Below are positions 1 to 8,117 of a stretch of 64,000 bases of DNA, piece by piece; position 1 is the stretch's first letter, and each line of letters starts with the position of its first letter. This DNA comes from Thermincola carboxydiphila (GTDB lineage Bacteria > Bacillota > Thermincolia > Thermincolales > UBA2595): the NCBI GenBank assembly GCA_016841325.1, contig JAENZJ010000006.1, forward strand, positions 62,001 through 126,000, written 5' to 3'. Below the pieces are notes generated by a model. It saw nothing but the letters and a program-made list of their open reading frames with translations, searched no databases and was not told the origin of the DNA. A program made the translations under genes and the position numbers.

Positions 1-23
1 TTTTCCAAAGCTTCAAGATGCAT
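1..23 (-). CDS. 5' end of an unidentified minus-strand gene (partial)
   Basis: An ATG on the minus strand at 23-21 follows a good ribosome-binding site (AAAGGAG, seven bases upstream) and reads MHLEALE before leaving the window. A sigma-A type promoter lies just upstream at 47-76. Only seven codons are visible, so the product cannot be named. The promoter, ribosome-binding site and open frame together make a real gene start likely. Confidence 0.5.
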
Positions 24-46
24 ATAAATTCTCCTTTCACTACTGT

Positions 47-76
47 ACTATATTAAATTAACCCAAAACCCGTCAA
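47..76 (-). promoter_or_regulatory. Sigma-A promoter of the partial minus-strand gene
   Basis: On the minus strand, TTGACG (76-71) is followed after 18 bp by TATAGT (52-47). The start codon of the partial gene lies about 25 bp downstream. Spacing and hexamers fit a vegetative promoter. Confidence 0.6.
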
Positions 77-134
77 TTTACAATGCATTTTAGTGACCTC
101 ACCGGAAAATTATCCGATAGCCGGCCGCAAATAC

Positions 135-1058
135 CTATCCAGGGACTATTTTCCGGACCAGCATGGCAAAATACCTGGCAAAGGGGAGGACCAACAGTGA
201 ACTGAGTACATTAAAAATGGTGTGGGCATTGGCTATCTGCCGGGGCAGCGCCGCTGACGTGGTTTCAACCATTTCCGCAAATGGCAGGATGAACGGCATT
301 ACCGCCAGGACGCCGACCACGTTCAACAGGACGTGTGCTGCTGCAACCTGTTTTGCTGCCGGTGGAGTCCCGAGAGCAGCCAGGACACCGGTTATGCAGG
401 TCCCGATATTACTGCCCAGGATAATGGCAATTGATGTTGGCAGGTCAACCAGGCCCTGGCGGGAAAGTGTAATCACGATTCCGGTGGTTGTTGCGCTGCT
501 GTGGATCAGGGCTGTAAAGAGTGTTCCTGCAATTACACCAAAGAAGGCATTTGAACTTACCCGGGCGAGTAAATGCATAAAGAGCGGTGAATTTTTCAGA
601 GGTTCCAGGGATTCAGACATGGTACCGATTCCGAGAAAGATTATGCCGAATCCTGTAATTGACTGGCCCACGTAGTGCAGGGACTTTTTGCGGGGAATGA
701 TTATCAGCAGCGCTCCGAGGCCGATAGCCGGCAGGGCAATATCCTCAATCCTGAAGGATATAATCTGAGTGGTTATACATGTCCCCACATTTGTACCCAG
801 GACTATCCCCACAGCCTGGTAAAATGTCAGGATACCGGCATTAACAAATCCAATGGTTATAACCGTTACCGCTGTACTGCTCTGGACCAGAGCAGTGATA
901 ACAGTACCGGTGATAAAACCTACCAGGGGATTTTTGGTAAGTGTTTTCAGGGCTTCCTTCATTTTTTTGCGGGCCGCATTTTCCAGGCCGTCCCGCATAA
1001 AGCGCATTCCAAACAGAAGCAGGGCTATTCCGGCACAGAATTTCAGAAGTGACAGCAT
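135..1058 (-). CDS. Na/Pi cotransporter family membrane protein, without PhoU domain
   Basis: The 307-residue hydrophobic protein has the two inverted halves typical of the Na+/phosphate cotransporter (PF02690) family. Each half carries a glutamine/histidine-Ser-Ser motif (LVQSSTAVT in the first, LIHSSATTT in the second), the ion/phosphate-binding signature. It should import phosphate or a related anion with sodium across the cytoplasmic membrane. Many relatives carry a C-terminal PhoU domain; this one ends after the membrane part. The start is ATG 1058, six bases after GAGGAGG; a longer frame would begin inside that ribosome-binding site. It stands alone, divergent from the blaI-like gene. 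Substrate is inferred from family only. Confidence 0.82.
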   Translation of the reverse strand: MLSLLKFCAGIALLLFGMRFMRDGLENAARKKMKEALKTLTKNPLVGFITGTVITALVQSSTAVTVITIGFVNAGILTFYQAVGIVLGTNVGTCITTQIISFRIEDIALPAIGLGALLIIIPRKKSLHYVGQSITGFGIIFLGIGTMSESLEPLKNSPLFMHLLARVSSNAFFGVIAGTLFTALIHSSATTTGIVITLSRQGLVDLPTSIAIILGSNIGTCITGVLAALGTPPAAKQVAAAHVLLNVVGVLAVMPFILPFAEMVETTSAALPRQIANAHTIFNVLSSLLVLPFARYFAMLVRKIVPG

Positions 1059-1216
1059 TGGTTTCCTCCTCAATTTCAGTATTATTAGAGACTGAAAAAC
1101 TTTATGACTGATTTTGGCAGGGGTTACTGAGTGAGAGACAATAGATAAATTTCCTTAAAATTAATTGAAAATTTCCATAATTAACCCCCTGAAATTGGGG
1201 AAATACGTCGTATTAA

Positions 1217-1245
1217 TAGACAAAATACAAATACAGGTGTATGAT
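1217..1245 (+). promoter_or_regulatory. Promoter of the blaI-like operon with overlapping BlaI-type operator
   Basis: The -35 TAGACA (1217-1222) and -10 TATGAT (1240-1245) are 17 bp apart. The dyad ATACAGGTGTAT (1231-1242) overlaps the -10. It contains the TACA-N2-TGTA core known for BlaI/MecI operators, so autorepression by the downstream BlaI-like protein is likely. A second small dyad, ATACG-T-CGTAT, lies at 1203-1213. Confidence 0.6.
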
Positions 1246-1292
1246 TAAATTAAGTAGGACGCCAGGTAGTTAATTGTTAAGGAGGTAATCAA

Positions 1293-1724
1293 GTGTTTCT
1301 CAAAAGACTGATTTCTGATTTTAAACCCCACAAAATAGGATACAAAAAAGTATTGGGAGACCTCGAGGCAGAGATTATGAAAATCGTCTGGAAGACGAAT
1401 AGGGCTACGGTAAGGGATGTTTATGAACAACTGCGGCTGGAGCGTAGCCTGGCTTATACTACTGTAATGACTATTATGGGACGGCTGGCAGAGAAGGGAC
1501 TCCTTGACAAGGAACCTGTAGGCAATGCCTATGTCTATACCCCGACTATCAGTGAGCCCGATTTTATTAGACGGGTGGTTTCAGAGGTGCTTGACGGACT
1601 GATGGAAGAGTTCTCCGAGCCGGCTATTTCACATATGGTTGAGAGACTGGGTTCTGAGGATGAAACCAATATCAACAAGCTTGAAGAAATCATTCAGGAG
1701 CGGAGGGCAAAGGGGGCCAAGTAA
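1293..1724 (+). CDS. BlaI/MecI/CopY-family transcriptional repressor
   Basis: The 143-residue protein has the winged-helix fold of the penicillinase-repressor family. The core 'LGDLEAEIMKIVW' and 'TTVMTIMGRLAEKGLL' correspond to the first helix and the recognition helix; the C-terminal third would dimerise. An extra N-terminal stretch of about 18 residues precedes the usual family start. GTG 1293 follows AAGGAGG. It is co-transcribed with a membrane metalloprotease starting three bases after its stop, the usual repressor/BlaR-type pair. An operator with the BlaI core overlaps its promoter. No beta-lactamase is nearby, so the true target is unknown; it may be general envelope stress. Confidence 0.85.
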   Translation: MFLKRLISDFKPHKIGYKKVLGDLEAEIMKIVWKTNRATVRDVYEQLRLERSLAYTTVMTIMGRLAEKGLLDKEPVGNAYVYTPTISEPDFIRRVVSEVLDGLMEEFSEPAISHMVERLGSEDETNINKLEEIIQERRAKGAK

Positions 1725-1727
1725 CCC

Positions 1728-2717
1728 ATGACATATGATGTTTTAATTCATAAGTTTGTCCATCCCTTTATTGTTTACGTCCTGATCGGTTCTCTGGTGA
1801 GTTATTTGCTTGCCCTCCTCATGGTGCAGTTTGCAGTTATCAGAAATGCAAGGTCAAAGGCATTATTATACATACTTCCCTTTATAATTCCACTGGCTGC
1901 CTATATAGCGTACAGGCCTTTTATCATTGACAGGTGTACGGTATACGGACACCCGCTGGGTATGTTTAATGACTGGATTTGTTATTCTGCTGAGGTACTG
2001 GCTACGATTCTTACCCCACTGTTTATGGTAGTGGTGTTTTTGGCAGTTCTGAAAGCATTTGCCAGTATTGTTGCCGGTAAACGAATAGTCAGGAGATATG
2101 GCTTTGCCCAGGCTGCAGAATACCCGGAACTGTTCAGGATTATGGAAAAACTGTGCCTTAAGGGTGGTATCACAAAGCCTGCAATAATTGTTACCCCGGA
2201 TTCCTTTGCCCGGTCTTTTACCATGGGGCATAAGTTTCCGGTCATTGTAATTTCCAGGGGATTGTTGGACACCCTTGATGATGAGGAACTGGAAACAGTT
2301 GTGGCCCACGAATTAGGACATATCGCCCGGGCAGATTCAGTGACAACCTGGGCTATGGTGTTTTTAAGGGATCTCTTGTTTTTTACTCCGGTCATATTTT
2401 GGGTTTTCAAAGATTATATTACAGAAAAAGAGAAAGCTGCGGATGATATGGTGGTCAGGCTGACCGGCAGGCCGATGGCATTTGCCCAGGCCCTGATAAA
2501 GGTCTGGCGGCTGACACCCAGGAGATTTTTGGACAATGTGATTTTTGACAACTTCATGCCTCATCCTAACCTGCTGGGACAGACGGGGGTTGTCGAATTC
2601 CGGGTTAGGCGGATGCTTGATCAGGACCCCGGCAGCTTAAAGGATTACCTGCCGGGGTATATTGCCGCTATTCTTATTTTCATGTTGACTATGTTTGCCT
2701 TGTTTTATGTCTGCTGA
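1728..2717 (+). CDS. M56/M48-type membrane metalloprotease (BlaR1-like, no sensor domain)
   Basis: This 329-residue membrane protein has about three N-terminal transmembrane segments, then a cytoplasmic protease region with the zinc motif HELGH (in 'VVAHELGHIARAD', near residue 190) and a downstream 'EKEKAADD' supplying the third ligand. A further hydrophobic segment ends the protein. BlaR1 and MecR1 add a C-terminal penicillin-binding sensor; here the protein stops after the last membrane helix, so the signal sensed is not a bound beta-lactam. The presumed role is cleavage or inactivation of the neighbouring BlaI-type repressor. It starts three bases after that gene, with the ribosome-binding site inside it. 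Confidence 0.8.
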   Translation: MTYDVLIHKFVHPFIVYVLIGSLVSYLLALLMVQFAVIRNARSKALLYILPFIIPLAAYIAYRPFIIDRCTVYGHPLGMFNDWICYSAEVLATILTPLFMVVVFLAVLKAFASIVAGKRIVRRYGFAQAAEYPELFRIMEKLCLKGGITKPAIIVTPDSFARSFTMGHKFPVIVISRGLLDTLDDEELETVVAHELGHIARADSVTTWAMVFLRDLLFFTPVIFWVFKDYITEKEKAADDMVVRLTGRPMAFAQALIKVWRLTPRRFLDNVIFDNFMPHPNLLGQTGVVEFRVRRMLDQDPGSLKDYLPGYIAAILIFMLTMFALFYVC

Positions 2718-2763
2718 CAGGCAGCGGGTGTTTTAAGTATGCAGAGTATCAGTGAAATACCGG

Positions 2764-2791
2764 CAGAGGCTCCTTGGGGGTCTCTGTTTTT
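2764..2791 (+). terminator. Intrinsic terminator after the protease gene
   Basis: CAGAG...CTCTG arms with further G/C pairing inside are followed by five T. It separates the blaI operon from the carbonic anhydrase gene. Confidence 0.7.
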
Positions 2792-2833
2792 GTATTGCAG
2801 GTTGTATTGCTGGAAAATAGTTTTGTGTGGTTA

Positions 2834-2862
2834 TGTACGAACAAAAGTGTATGTAGTATAAT
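2834..2862 (+). promoter_or_regulatory. Promoter of the carbonic anhydrase operon
   Basis: A perfect -10 TATAAT (2857-2862) has a weak -35 (TGTACG, 2834-2839) 17 bp upstream. The start codon is 40 bp further on. Confidence 0.5.
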
Positions 2863-2901
2863 AAATAAAATGTGCCGATATTACTACGGGGAGGTGTCAT
2901 C

Positions 2902-3459
2902 ATGCTGCTGGAGGAGATTTTGCTGGCCAATAAATTCTTTGTAAATGAATACCGTGATCTGCTCAGGAAATTTAGTCACCGGCCCAGAAAGCAAGTGGCC
3001 ATATTTACCTGTATGGATACCAGACTTGTGGAATTTCTTGAGCCTGCCCTGGGTATCAAGAGGGGAGATGCCAAAATCATTAAAAATGCCGGAAACAGAA
3101 TCCGGGAAGACTGTGATGATGTCATCAGGAGCCTGGCAGCGGCGATTTATCTCTTAGGGGTCAGGGAAATACTTGTTATCGGACACCTGGACTGCGGTAT
3201 GTCAAAGCTGGATACAAAGGTATTGACAGAAAAGATGGCGGAATTCGGTATTCCGGAGGAAGAGATCGATAAGGATGACCTTGCCGCATGGTTGGGCGGG
3301 TTTTCGGATACCGAAGAAAACGTTGTTGATGCTGTTGCTAAGATAAAAGCTCATCACCTGATTCCACGGATAATCCCTGTCCATGGGCTGCTCTTCTGCC
3401 CTGATAACGGGGAGTTGCAGGTGGTGGTCAATGGTTATGGGCAGCCAGAGAAAGGGTAG
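2902..3459 (+). CDS. Beta-carbonic anhydrase family protein
   Basis: The 185-residue cytoplasmic protein interconverts CO2 and bicarbonate if active. It keeps the beta-class zinc ligands and dyad: Cys37, Asp39 and Arg41 in 'CMDTR', and His95 and Cys98 in 'GHLDCGM'. 'KNAGN' between them is also typical. The length suits the short prokaryotic clade. ATG 2902 is chosen because GGGGAGG lies eight bases upstream; an in-frame start ten codons earlier has no ribosome-binding site. It is followed 17 bp later by a LysE-type exporter, probably in the same transcript. No bicarbonate-using neighbour explains its placement. Confidence 0.85.
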   Translation: MLLEEILLANKFFVNEYRDLLRKFSHRPRKQVAIFTCMDTRLVEFLEPALGIKRGDAKIIKNAGNRIREDCDDVIRSLAAAIYLLGVREILVIGHLDCGMSKLDTKVLTEKMAEFGIPEEEIDKDDLAAWLGGFSDTEENVVDAVAKIKAHHLIPRIIPVHGLLFCPDNGELQVVVNGYGQPEKG

Positions 3460-3476
3460 AACGGAGGATACGGAAA

Positions 3477-4118
3477 ATGCTGCTGAAACTGTTTTTAACA
3501 TCCTGGATAGTTGGCTTTTCGGGAGCCATGATGCCGGGACCGTTGCTCACTGTAACGGTTACTGAAACAGCCAGGAGAGGAGCCAGGGCCGGCCCGCTCC
3601 TGATGGTTGGCCATGCACTCCTGGAACTGTTACTGATGGCAGCCCTGATTCTGGGGCTTAAGTCTTTCTTAAATAACCCGAATTTTATTATCACTGTAAG
3701 TATTGTCGGAGGCTTGTTCCTGATCTGGATGGGATACGGGATGCTCAGGGATGCCTGGAAGGGAAATATCTCACTGGAACTTAAAAGCAAAACGGAGAAG
3801 GCCCTGCTAGGCCCGGTATTAGCGGGAATTCTGGTTAGTATTTCCAACCCGTACTGGACTATATGGTGGGCAACTATAGGTCTCGGCTATATCACAAGTG
3901 CCTGGGAATATGGCATGGCGGGTCTTTTTTTCTTTTTTACGGGTCACATCCTGGCAGACTTCACCTGGTACGGGGCCGTTGCTATAGCTATTGCCAGGGG
4001 AAAAAGGATTATGAGTGACAGGCTGTATCGCGGTATTATTGTTGTATGCGGGGTGTTTCTTATCGGGCTGGCCCTGACATTTATCCGGGATGGTATCGGC
4101 AGGATGGGTGGTTTATAG
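3477..4118 (+). CDS. LysE/RhtB-family amino-acid exporter
   Basis: The 213-residue protein has about six hydrophobic segments. The N-terminal 'GFSGAMMPGPLLTVTVTETARRG' region (residues 13-35) is the LysE signature of helix 1 and the following loop; 'SNPYWTIWW' near residue 125 is also conserved. Members export amino acids or related small molecules driven by the membrane potential. The substrate cannot be inferred. ATG 3477 follows ACGGAGGATACGGAAA. It is likely co-transcribed with the upstream carbonic anhydrase and may continue into the DUF2953 gene 60 bp downstream. Confidence 0.82.
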   Translation: MLLKLFLTSWIVGFSGAMMPGPLLTVTVTETARRGARAGPLLMVGHALLELLLMAALILGLKSFLNNPNFIITVSIVGGLFLIWMGYGMLRDAWKGNISLELKSKTEKALLGPVLAGILVSISNPYWTIWWATIGLGYITSAWEYGMAGLFFFFTGHILADFTWYGAVAIAIARGKRIMSDRLYRGIIVVCGVFLIGLALTFIRDGIGRMGGL

Positions 4119-4177
4119 CCGCGGTGAAAAAAGGAAAAATAAGAAAAAGGTCGAAGTAATTCCATGGGGTGGTACTC

Positions 4178-4870
4178 ATGGAATGGTGGGCAGCCATAAT
4201 TATTTTGCCACTGGCAGTGGTTTTGACCGCATTATTTGCTGCGGTGCTGCCATGGAGCGCCCTGATTACGGTATCGTCATCAGGGGAAGCCGGACTCTGC
4301 CTGAAACTCCTAAAACGGGTCCCGGTCCTTTTTGTCCGGACAATTTTGGCCGGACATACAGAGGTATGTCTGGCGGGTCTCAGTTTCAGGATTGGGAACA
4401 AAAAGCCAACCAAAGGAGACGGCAAGAAACACGGCGATACACCTGAACAGAATACCGGTCCGGCATTGTCGCTGCCCCGAAGGCTGCGTGCTGCAGCTGT
4501 GGCCCTGACACCTGATACCATTATTGTATTGATGCAGTATTTTCGGGGTATGATAGGTGATACCGACTCACAGCTGGAAATATCAGGAGAGATTGGATTA
4601 GGTGATCCTGCGGCCACGGGCATTGTATGCGGTATGGCTTACGGCTTATGGGGCGCCCGGGGGGTGACCAGGGTCGATATCAGGCCAAATTTTTTTGAAC
4701 CTGTGTTGGCCGGTGAACTTAAGCTGGCTGTTACAGCAATTCCTATGATGATCCTGCTGCGCACAGTGAAGACCGCATTACATCCCGACATAAGGCGGGT
4801 ATGGATTGCTTTTGCTGCCCCGCAGAGAGGCATAAATGCCAGGGGCTTCAGTATCAAAGGAGGTGTTTGA
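4178..4870 (+). CDS. DUF2953 family protein
   Basis: The 230-residue protein has one N-terminal membrane segment (residues 3-25), a variable charged linker (about 70-100) and a C-terminal half with the DUF2953 core, including 'GLGDPAATG' and the following glycine-rich amphipathic stretch. In spore-forming Bacillota this family commonly sits directly upstream of the GerW/YtfJ gene, as here, where only one base separates the two genes. Its biochemical role is unknown; the pairing suggests a sporulation link. ATG 4178 is preceded by GGGGTGG at 4164-4170. Translation of gerW is probably coupled to it. Confidence 0.72.
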   Translation: MEWWAAIIILPLAVVLTALFAAVLPWSALITVSSSGEAGLCLKLLKRVPVLFVRTILAGHTEVCLAGLSFRIGNKKPTKGDGKKHGDTPEQNTGPALSLPRRLRAAAVALTPDTIIVLMQYFRGMIGDTDSQLEISGEIGLGDPAATGIVCGMAYGLWGARGVTRVDIRPNFFEPVLAGELKLAVTAIPMMILLRTVKTALHPDIRRVWIAFAAPQRGINARGFSIKGGV

Positions 4871-4871
4871 T

Positions 4872-5255
4872 TTGGACCTGAAACAGAACATGGACACTAT
4901 TTTTTCACATCTGGAGAACATGTTCAAGGCAAAAACCGTGATTGGTGACCCTATTGTAATCGGAGAAGTGACCCTGGTGCCGGTGGTTAATGTAACCTTT
5001 GGAATCGGGACCGGAGGGGGCGAAGGAAAAGACGCCAAAGATCAGGGGGGAGGGGGTGTCGGGGCCGGAACCGGAGCAAGGCTTACCCCTGCTGCAGTAA
5101 TAGTTATTAAAGGGGATTCCGTGAGCATGCTGCCTATTTCCGGAAGGGGCAGCCTGGAGAATGTGGTTGCTATGGTTCCCGAAGTGCTTGATAAGTTGAA
5201 AAAGACTGTGCAAAAGGAAGATAGTGAAAAGGAAGTAACCAAAAGGGTTGAGTAA
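4872..5255 (+). CDS. gerW: GerW/YtfJ family sporulation protein
   Basis: The 127-residue protein matches the YtfJ/GerW family: an N-terminal helix, the 'VIGDPIVIGEVTLVPV' strand region, a glycine-rich loop ('GIGTGGGEG' through 'GGGGVGAG') and 'GGR/ARLTPAAVIVI' leading to the C-terminal helix. In Bacillus subtilis the protein is made in the forespore and is needed for normal germination. TTG 4872 is chosen because AAAGGAGG lies eight to nine bases upstream; the longer frame would overlap the DUF2953 gene without a ribosome-binding site. It supports the view that this organism makes endospores. Confidence 0.85.
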   Translation: MDLKQNMDTIFSHLENMFKAKTVIGDPIVIGEVTLVPVVNVTFGIGTGGGEGKDAKDQGGGGVGAGTGARLTPAAVIVIKGDSVSMLPISGRGSLENVVAMVPEVLDKLKKTVQKEDSEKEVTKRVE

Positions 5256-5265
5256 TCTTAATTTT

Positions 5266-5272
5266 TGTCGAA
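5266..5272 (+). promoter_or_regulatory. Spo0A box (0A box) candidate upstream of the repeat-rich surface protein
   Basis: TTTTTGTCGAAAT contains the perfect 0A-box core TGTCGAA. It lies 235 bp upstream of the surface protein start and 10 bp after gerW. Binding is inferred. Confidence 0.5.
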
Positions 5273-5280
5273 ATTATTCT

Positions 5281-5360
5281 CATGCTTCATTGGAGCTGAT
5301 AAAGGGCTTAAAAGTAAAGTTGTAGTATTATCTAGTGACAGATTAATAAAATGAAGCATG
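5281..5360 (+). repeat. Inverted repeat with 11-bp perfect arms in the leader of the surface protein gene
   Basis: CATGCTTCATT (5281-5291) and its exact complement AATGAAGCATG (5350-5360) enclose 58 bp. In RNA this would close a structured loop upstream of the attenuator hairpin at 5408. No known aptamer was recognised in the loop. Confidence 0.6.
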
Positions 5361-5407
5361 CTGTAAAAATTATACATAATTAGTCGTTTGGAGGAGAAAA
5401 GTAATTA

Positions 5408-5445
5408 TTTCCCGCGATGTTTTTCGCGGGAAATTTTATTTTTTT
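5408..5445 (+). terminator. Strong hairpin terminator in the 5' leader (attenuator candidate)
   Basis: A 10-bp perfect stem (TTTCCCGCGA at 5408-5417 with TCGCGGGAAA at 5424-5433) is followed by TTTTATTTTTTT. It lies 62 bp upstream of the surface protein start, with no promoter seen after it. Expression of that gene probably requires read-through or antitermination. Confidence 0.75.
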
Positions 5446-5506
5446 CAAGTTAATATATAGGCAGCAACAGTATTGCTTTAACCTGTTTCGAAAGGAGGTG
5501 AAATGA

Positions 5507-8095
5507 TTGCTAAGAAAACTGAATAAACTGCGGCTTTTCAGTACGCTGCTGGTACTGATTTTTACTGTTTCCACCGGGCTTGTTACTGCGCCGGCTGCAT
5601 TTGCAATGCCGGATGAGGGAATACATAGTTTTGGTGAACAGCTAGCTCCGGAAGCGGACCTTATTCCTCAAGAGACAGTTAGCTCACAGGAAAACTCCAG
5701 CCCAACAGAAGTAGATGTTAATAATGAGACCACTATAGAGCCCTTCTGTGGAGATACCGCTGAGGGGGATGAAGCCGAACATTCCTGTGGTGGGGATGAG
5801 GGCACCGAAAATACCGGAGGTTGTGGTGGAAATTCAGGTGGCTGCGGAGGGGATGAAGGCACTGAACATGAAGGCGGCTGTGGCGGAGACGAAGGTACCG
5901 AGCATGAAGACGGCTGCGGAGGAGATGGAGGTACCGAGCATGAAGGCGGCTGCGGAGGGGATGAAGGTACCGAGCATGAAGACGGCTGCGGAGGAGATGG
6001 AGGTACCGAGCATGAAGGCGGCTGCGGAGGGGATGAAGGTACCGAGCATGAAGGTGGCTGTGGTGAAGATGACGGCACTGAACATGAAGGCGGCTGTGGT
6101 GGTTCAGGAGGTTCCGGAGGCCAGGGAGGGCCCGGGAATGAGGATGCTGTACCGCCTAACAAGGGCCCGTTAAAGCTCCGCAATTTTACCTTATCCGGTG
6201 AACGCATTGTGACATGGGGGCTGAGCCAGATGACAGACCCCGTAGAATCTACGGTCCTTAATATTGTCCAGGGAAGCGAGGGTACAGCAGTTTATAATGT
6301 TAAGGCCCAGAAGGAATGCCGGAAGGTATTCGCGGGTAACGTAACGGTTGAGGCCAAGCCTGGACCGGGCGTGACTGTGCAGCGTGTCCGGGTAAAACTG
6401 TTTAAAGGGGAAACGGTTATTGCCACAGTTTACCTGAGTGAATCCCCAATTCATTTTGAACAAGGGATCACCGATTACGAGATTAACTTTGAGCTTGGAC
6501 CCGAGGAGGCCAACCAGCTGCCCGAGAATATTAATGCATCAATCTTCTTTGATGGCTTGGACAAAGGGCCTCAGCCCAGGAAAAAGTATATCAGCACAAG
6601 TGTCGGTGTCCCGGCGAACAGAGGGGACACTACCCTGACCGGAGAACTACGTCTTCCCGGTGATGGTCTGGAATTGCTGTGGCTTAAGGTTGACGGGCAG
6701 AATATAAGTACAGATACCTCTGCAAATGTTGATGGGTATGTATATGCTGCCACAGTGCACAAAGAAATCTATAAGAGTTCTGTTTTCACGGTGGAAACAG
6801 GATTCAGGGGGGTGCTAACGGGAGATTATTCTCTTAGCCATATGGCCAGGCTCGGTGAAAACAACCCTGAGAGTGCAGTGATAAACGTACACGTCTGCGG
6901 ACCGGATCATATGCCTCCAAAAGCAGGGAATGATGCTTTTGCCATCCGCGGTCTTTCCACAAGGGTGTTAAATGTGCTGGCAAATGATACAGATTATTAC
7001 GGAGAAGGGCTTACTGTCATTCAGGCAGCTTATGAAGAGGATACCACCGGTATCGTAGAGATAAGTGAAGATGGCAGGTCACTCAAATATACTCCTGGAG
7101 GATATGGTACTGATACCTTTACCTACACGGTCAGTGATGAAAACGGAGGTAGCGATACTGCACTGGTTACTGTAAATGTACTGAGGCGGTCATCGGGTTC
7201 TTCGGGGGACAGCGGCAGCGGTAATCCGGGTGATAACTCTGTTGGAGACGGAAATGATATCAATAGTGAACAAGGCTCAAATGAAGATGTTACCGGAGGT
7301 CAGGGTGAGGAAAATGGCACCGGTGGCGTGATAGTAGTGCCTGATACTGCCGGACCGGCACCGGAATTGGATTCTTCCCAGGAAGATGCATTTGGAGCAG
7401 GCAATATGGGAGTGAACGTTTCCCCAAGGCGGGTACCGGCAGGTGACCCGACAGTCAGTGTCAGTGTGGCGGGTGCTGAGCAGGTATATGCATTACTTCC
7501 GGATGGCAGGAAACTGGTACTAAAAGAAGTAAAGCCGGGTTTCTGGAAGAACTCATTTATGGTACCTTTCGGTACACCTGACGGTCCTTATGATATCAGG
7601 GTTATTGCCGTAAACGCGGCCGGAGTGGAGAGTGAAGCCAATTACAGCATCACTGTAGATAACAGCCTCCCGCTGATGCAGGTTGATCAGGAGGCCCGGG
7701 ACAATGGGACCTACCTCCTGCAGGTCAGGCCGATGTTTAATGCCGGTAAAATCTACTTTGAATATGCCGGAGGTCAGCCTGTAGAGTTTATCAAAAAGGG
7801 AGGCCTCTGGGCTGCCGAAGTGCCTGATGTAAGCGGGCAGGTCGTCGGAGTAGATGAGTCAGGATATATTGTCAGATATGATGTGTCACTTGCTGAGCTT
7901 AAGGCGGATTTTGTTGAAACGGCACAGAGCGGTTCAGGCTGGACAGGGCCTGACCTGGTGTTCAGGATTGCTGCGGTGAATGGGGAGGTTGCTGCAGGCG
8001 GCAGCGGTACCAATAATACATTACCGGTCGCTGTACTGCTGGGTATGGTAGCTGCTGTACTTGGAGTGATATTCAGGAAATACAGATATAATTAA
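5507..8095 (+). CDS. Large exported surface protein with Cys/His/Glu tandem repeats and C-terminal anchor
   Basis: The 862-residue protein begins with a Sec signal peptide ending near 'APAAFA'. Residues about 110-195 are seven copies of a 12-residue unit (CGGDEGTEHEGG and variants) rich in Cys, His, Glu and Asp. A beta-rich region follows, then a cadherin-like/Ig (Big_9-type) domain around residues 470-560 with 'NVLANDTD' and 'YTVSDENGG'. A Ser/Gly/Asn linker, further beta domains and a final membrane helix followed by basic residues anchor it in the membrane. TTG 5507 is eight bases after AAAGGAGG; ATG 5503 opens a frame of only seven codons. The repeats suggest metal binding or disulfide cross-linking, which is inference. 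No exact family was recognised. Confidence 0.8.
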   Translation: MLRKLNKLRLFSTLLVLIFTVSTGLVTAPAAFAMPDEGIHSFGEQLAPEADLIPQETVSSQENSSPTEVDVNNETTIEPFCGDTAEGDEAEHSCGGDEGTENTGGCGGNSGGCGGDEGTEHEGGCGGDEGTEHEDGCGGDGGTEHEGGCGGDEGTEHEDGCGGDGGTEHEGGCGGDEGTEHEGGCGEDDGTEHEGGCGGSGGSGGQGGPGNEDAVPPNKGPLKLRNFTLSGERIVTWGLSQMTDPVESTVLNIVQGSEGTAVYNVKAQKECRKVFAGNVTVEAKPGPGVTVQRVRVKLFKGETVIATVYLSESPIHFEQGITDYEINFELGPEEANQLPENINASIFFDGLDKGPQPRKKYISTSVGVPANRGDTTLTGELRLPGDGLELLWLKVDGQNISTDTSANVDGYVYAATVHKEIYKSSVFTVETGFRGVLTGDYSLSHMARLGENNPESAVINVHVCGPDHMPPKAGNDAFAIRGLSTRVLNVLANDTDYYGEGLTVIQAAYEEDTTGIVEISEDGRSLKYTPGGYGTDTFTYTVSDENGGSDTALVTVNVLRRSSGSSGDSGSGNPGDNSVGDGNDINSEQGSNEDVTGGQGEENGTGGVIVVPDTAGPAPELDSSQEDAFGAGNMGVNVSPRRVPAGDPTVSVSVAGAEQVYALLPDGRKLVLKEVKPGFWKNSFMVPFGTPDGPYDIRVIAVNAAGVESEANYSITVDNSLPLMQVDQEARDNGTYLLQVRPMFNAGKIYFEYAGGQPVEFIKKGGLWAAEVPDVSGQVVGVDESGYIVRYDVSLAELKADFVETAQSGSGWTGPDLVFRIAAVNGEVAAGGSGTNNTLPVAVLLGMVAAVLGVIFRKYRYN
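5840..6091 (+). repeat. 36-bp tandem repeat, seven units, within the surface protein gene
   Basis: Seven consecutive 36-bp units each encode a version of CGGDEGTEHEGG. Some alternate between TEHEDG and TEHEGG, giving an apparent higher-order 72-bp repeat. Units in the middle are nearly identical in DNA, which points to recent slippage or unequal exchange. Confidence 0.9.
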
Positions 8096-8117
8096 GTTAA
8101 GACCTAAAATGGATAAA

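Noticed and set aside
163-1095. Plus-strand frames of up to 170 codons opposite the Na/Pi transporter
   Set aside because: They are antisense shadows of a clear membrane protein gene with family motifs and a good ribosome-binding site; their translations show no coherent domain.
5840-6091. Regular 36-bp spacing considered as a CRISPR array
   Set aside because: The units are contiguous, in frame and encode a protein repeat; there are no unique spacers and no cas genes.
5668-6207. Minus-strand Pro/Ser/Gln-rich frame and a second plus-strand frame over the 36-bp repeats
   Set aside because: Repeats without stops stay open in several frames. Only the 862-residue frame has a signal peptide, ribosome-binding site and domains outside the repeats.
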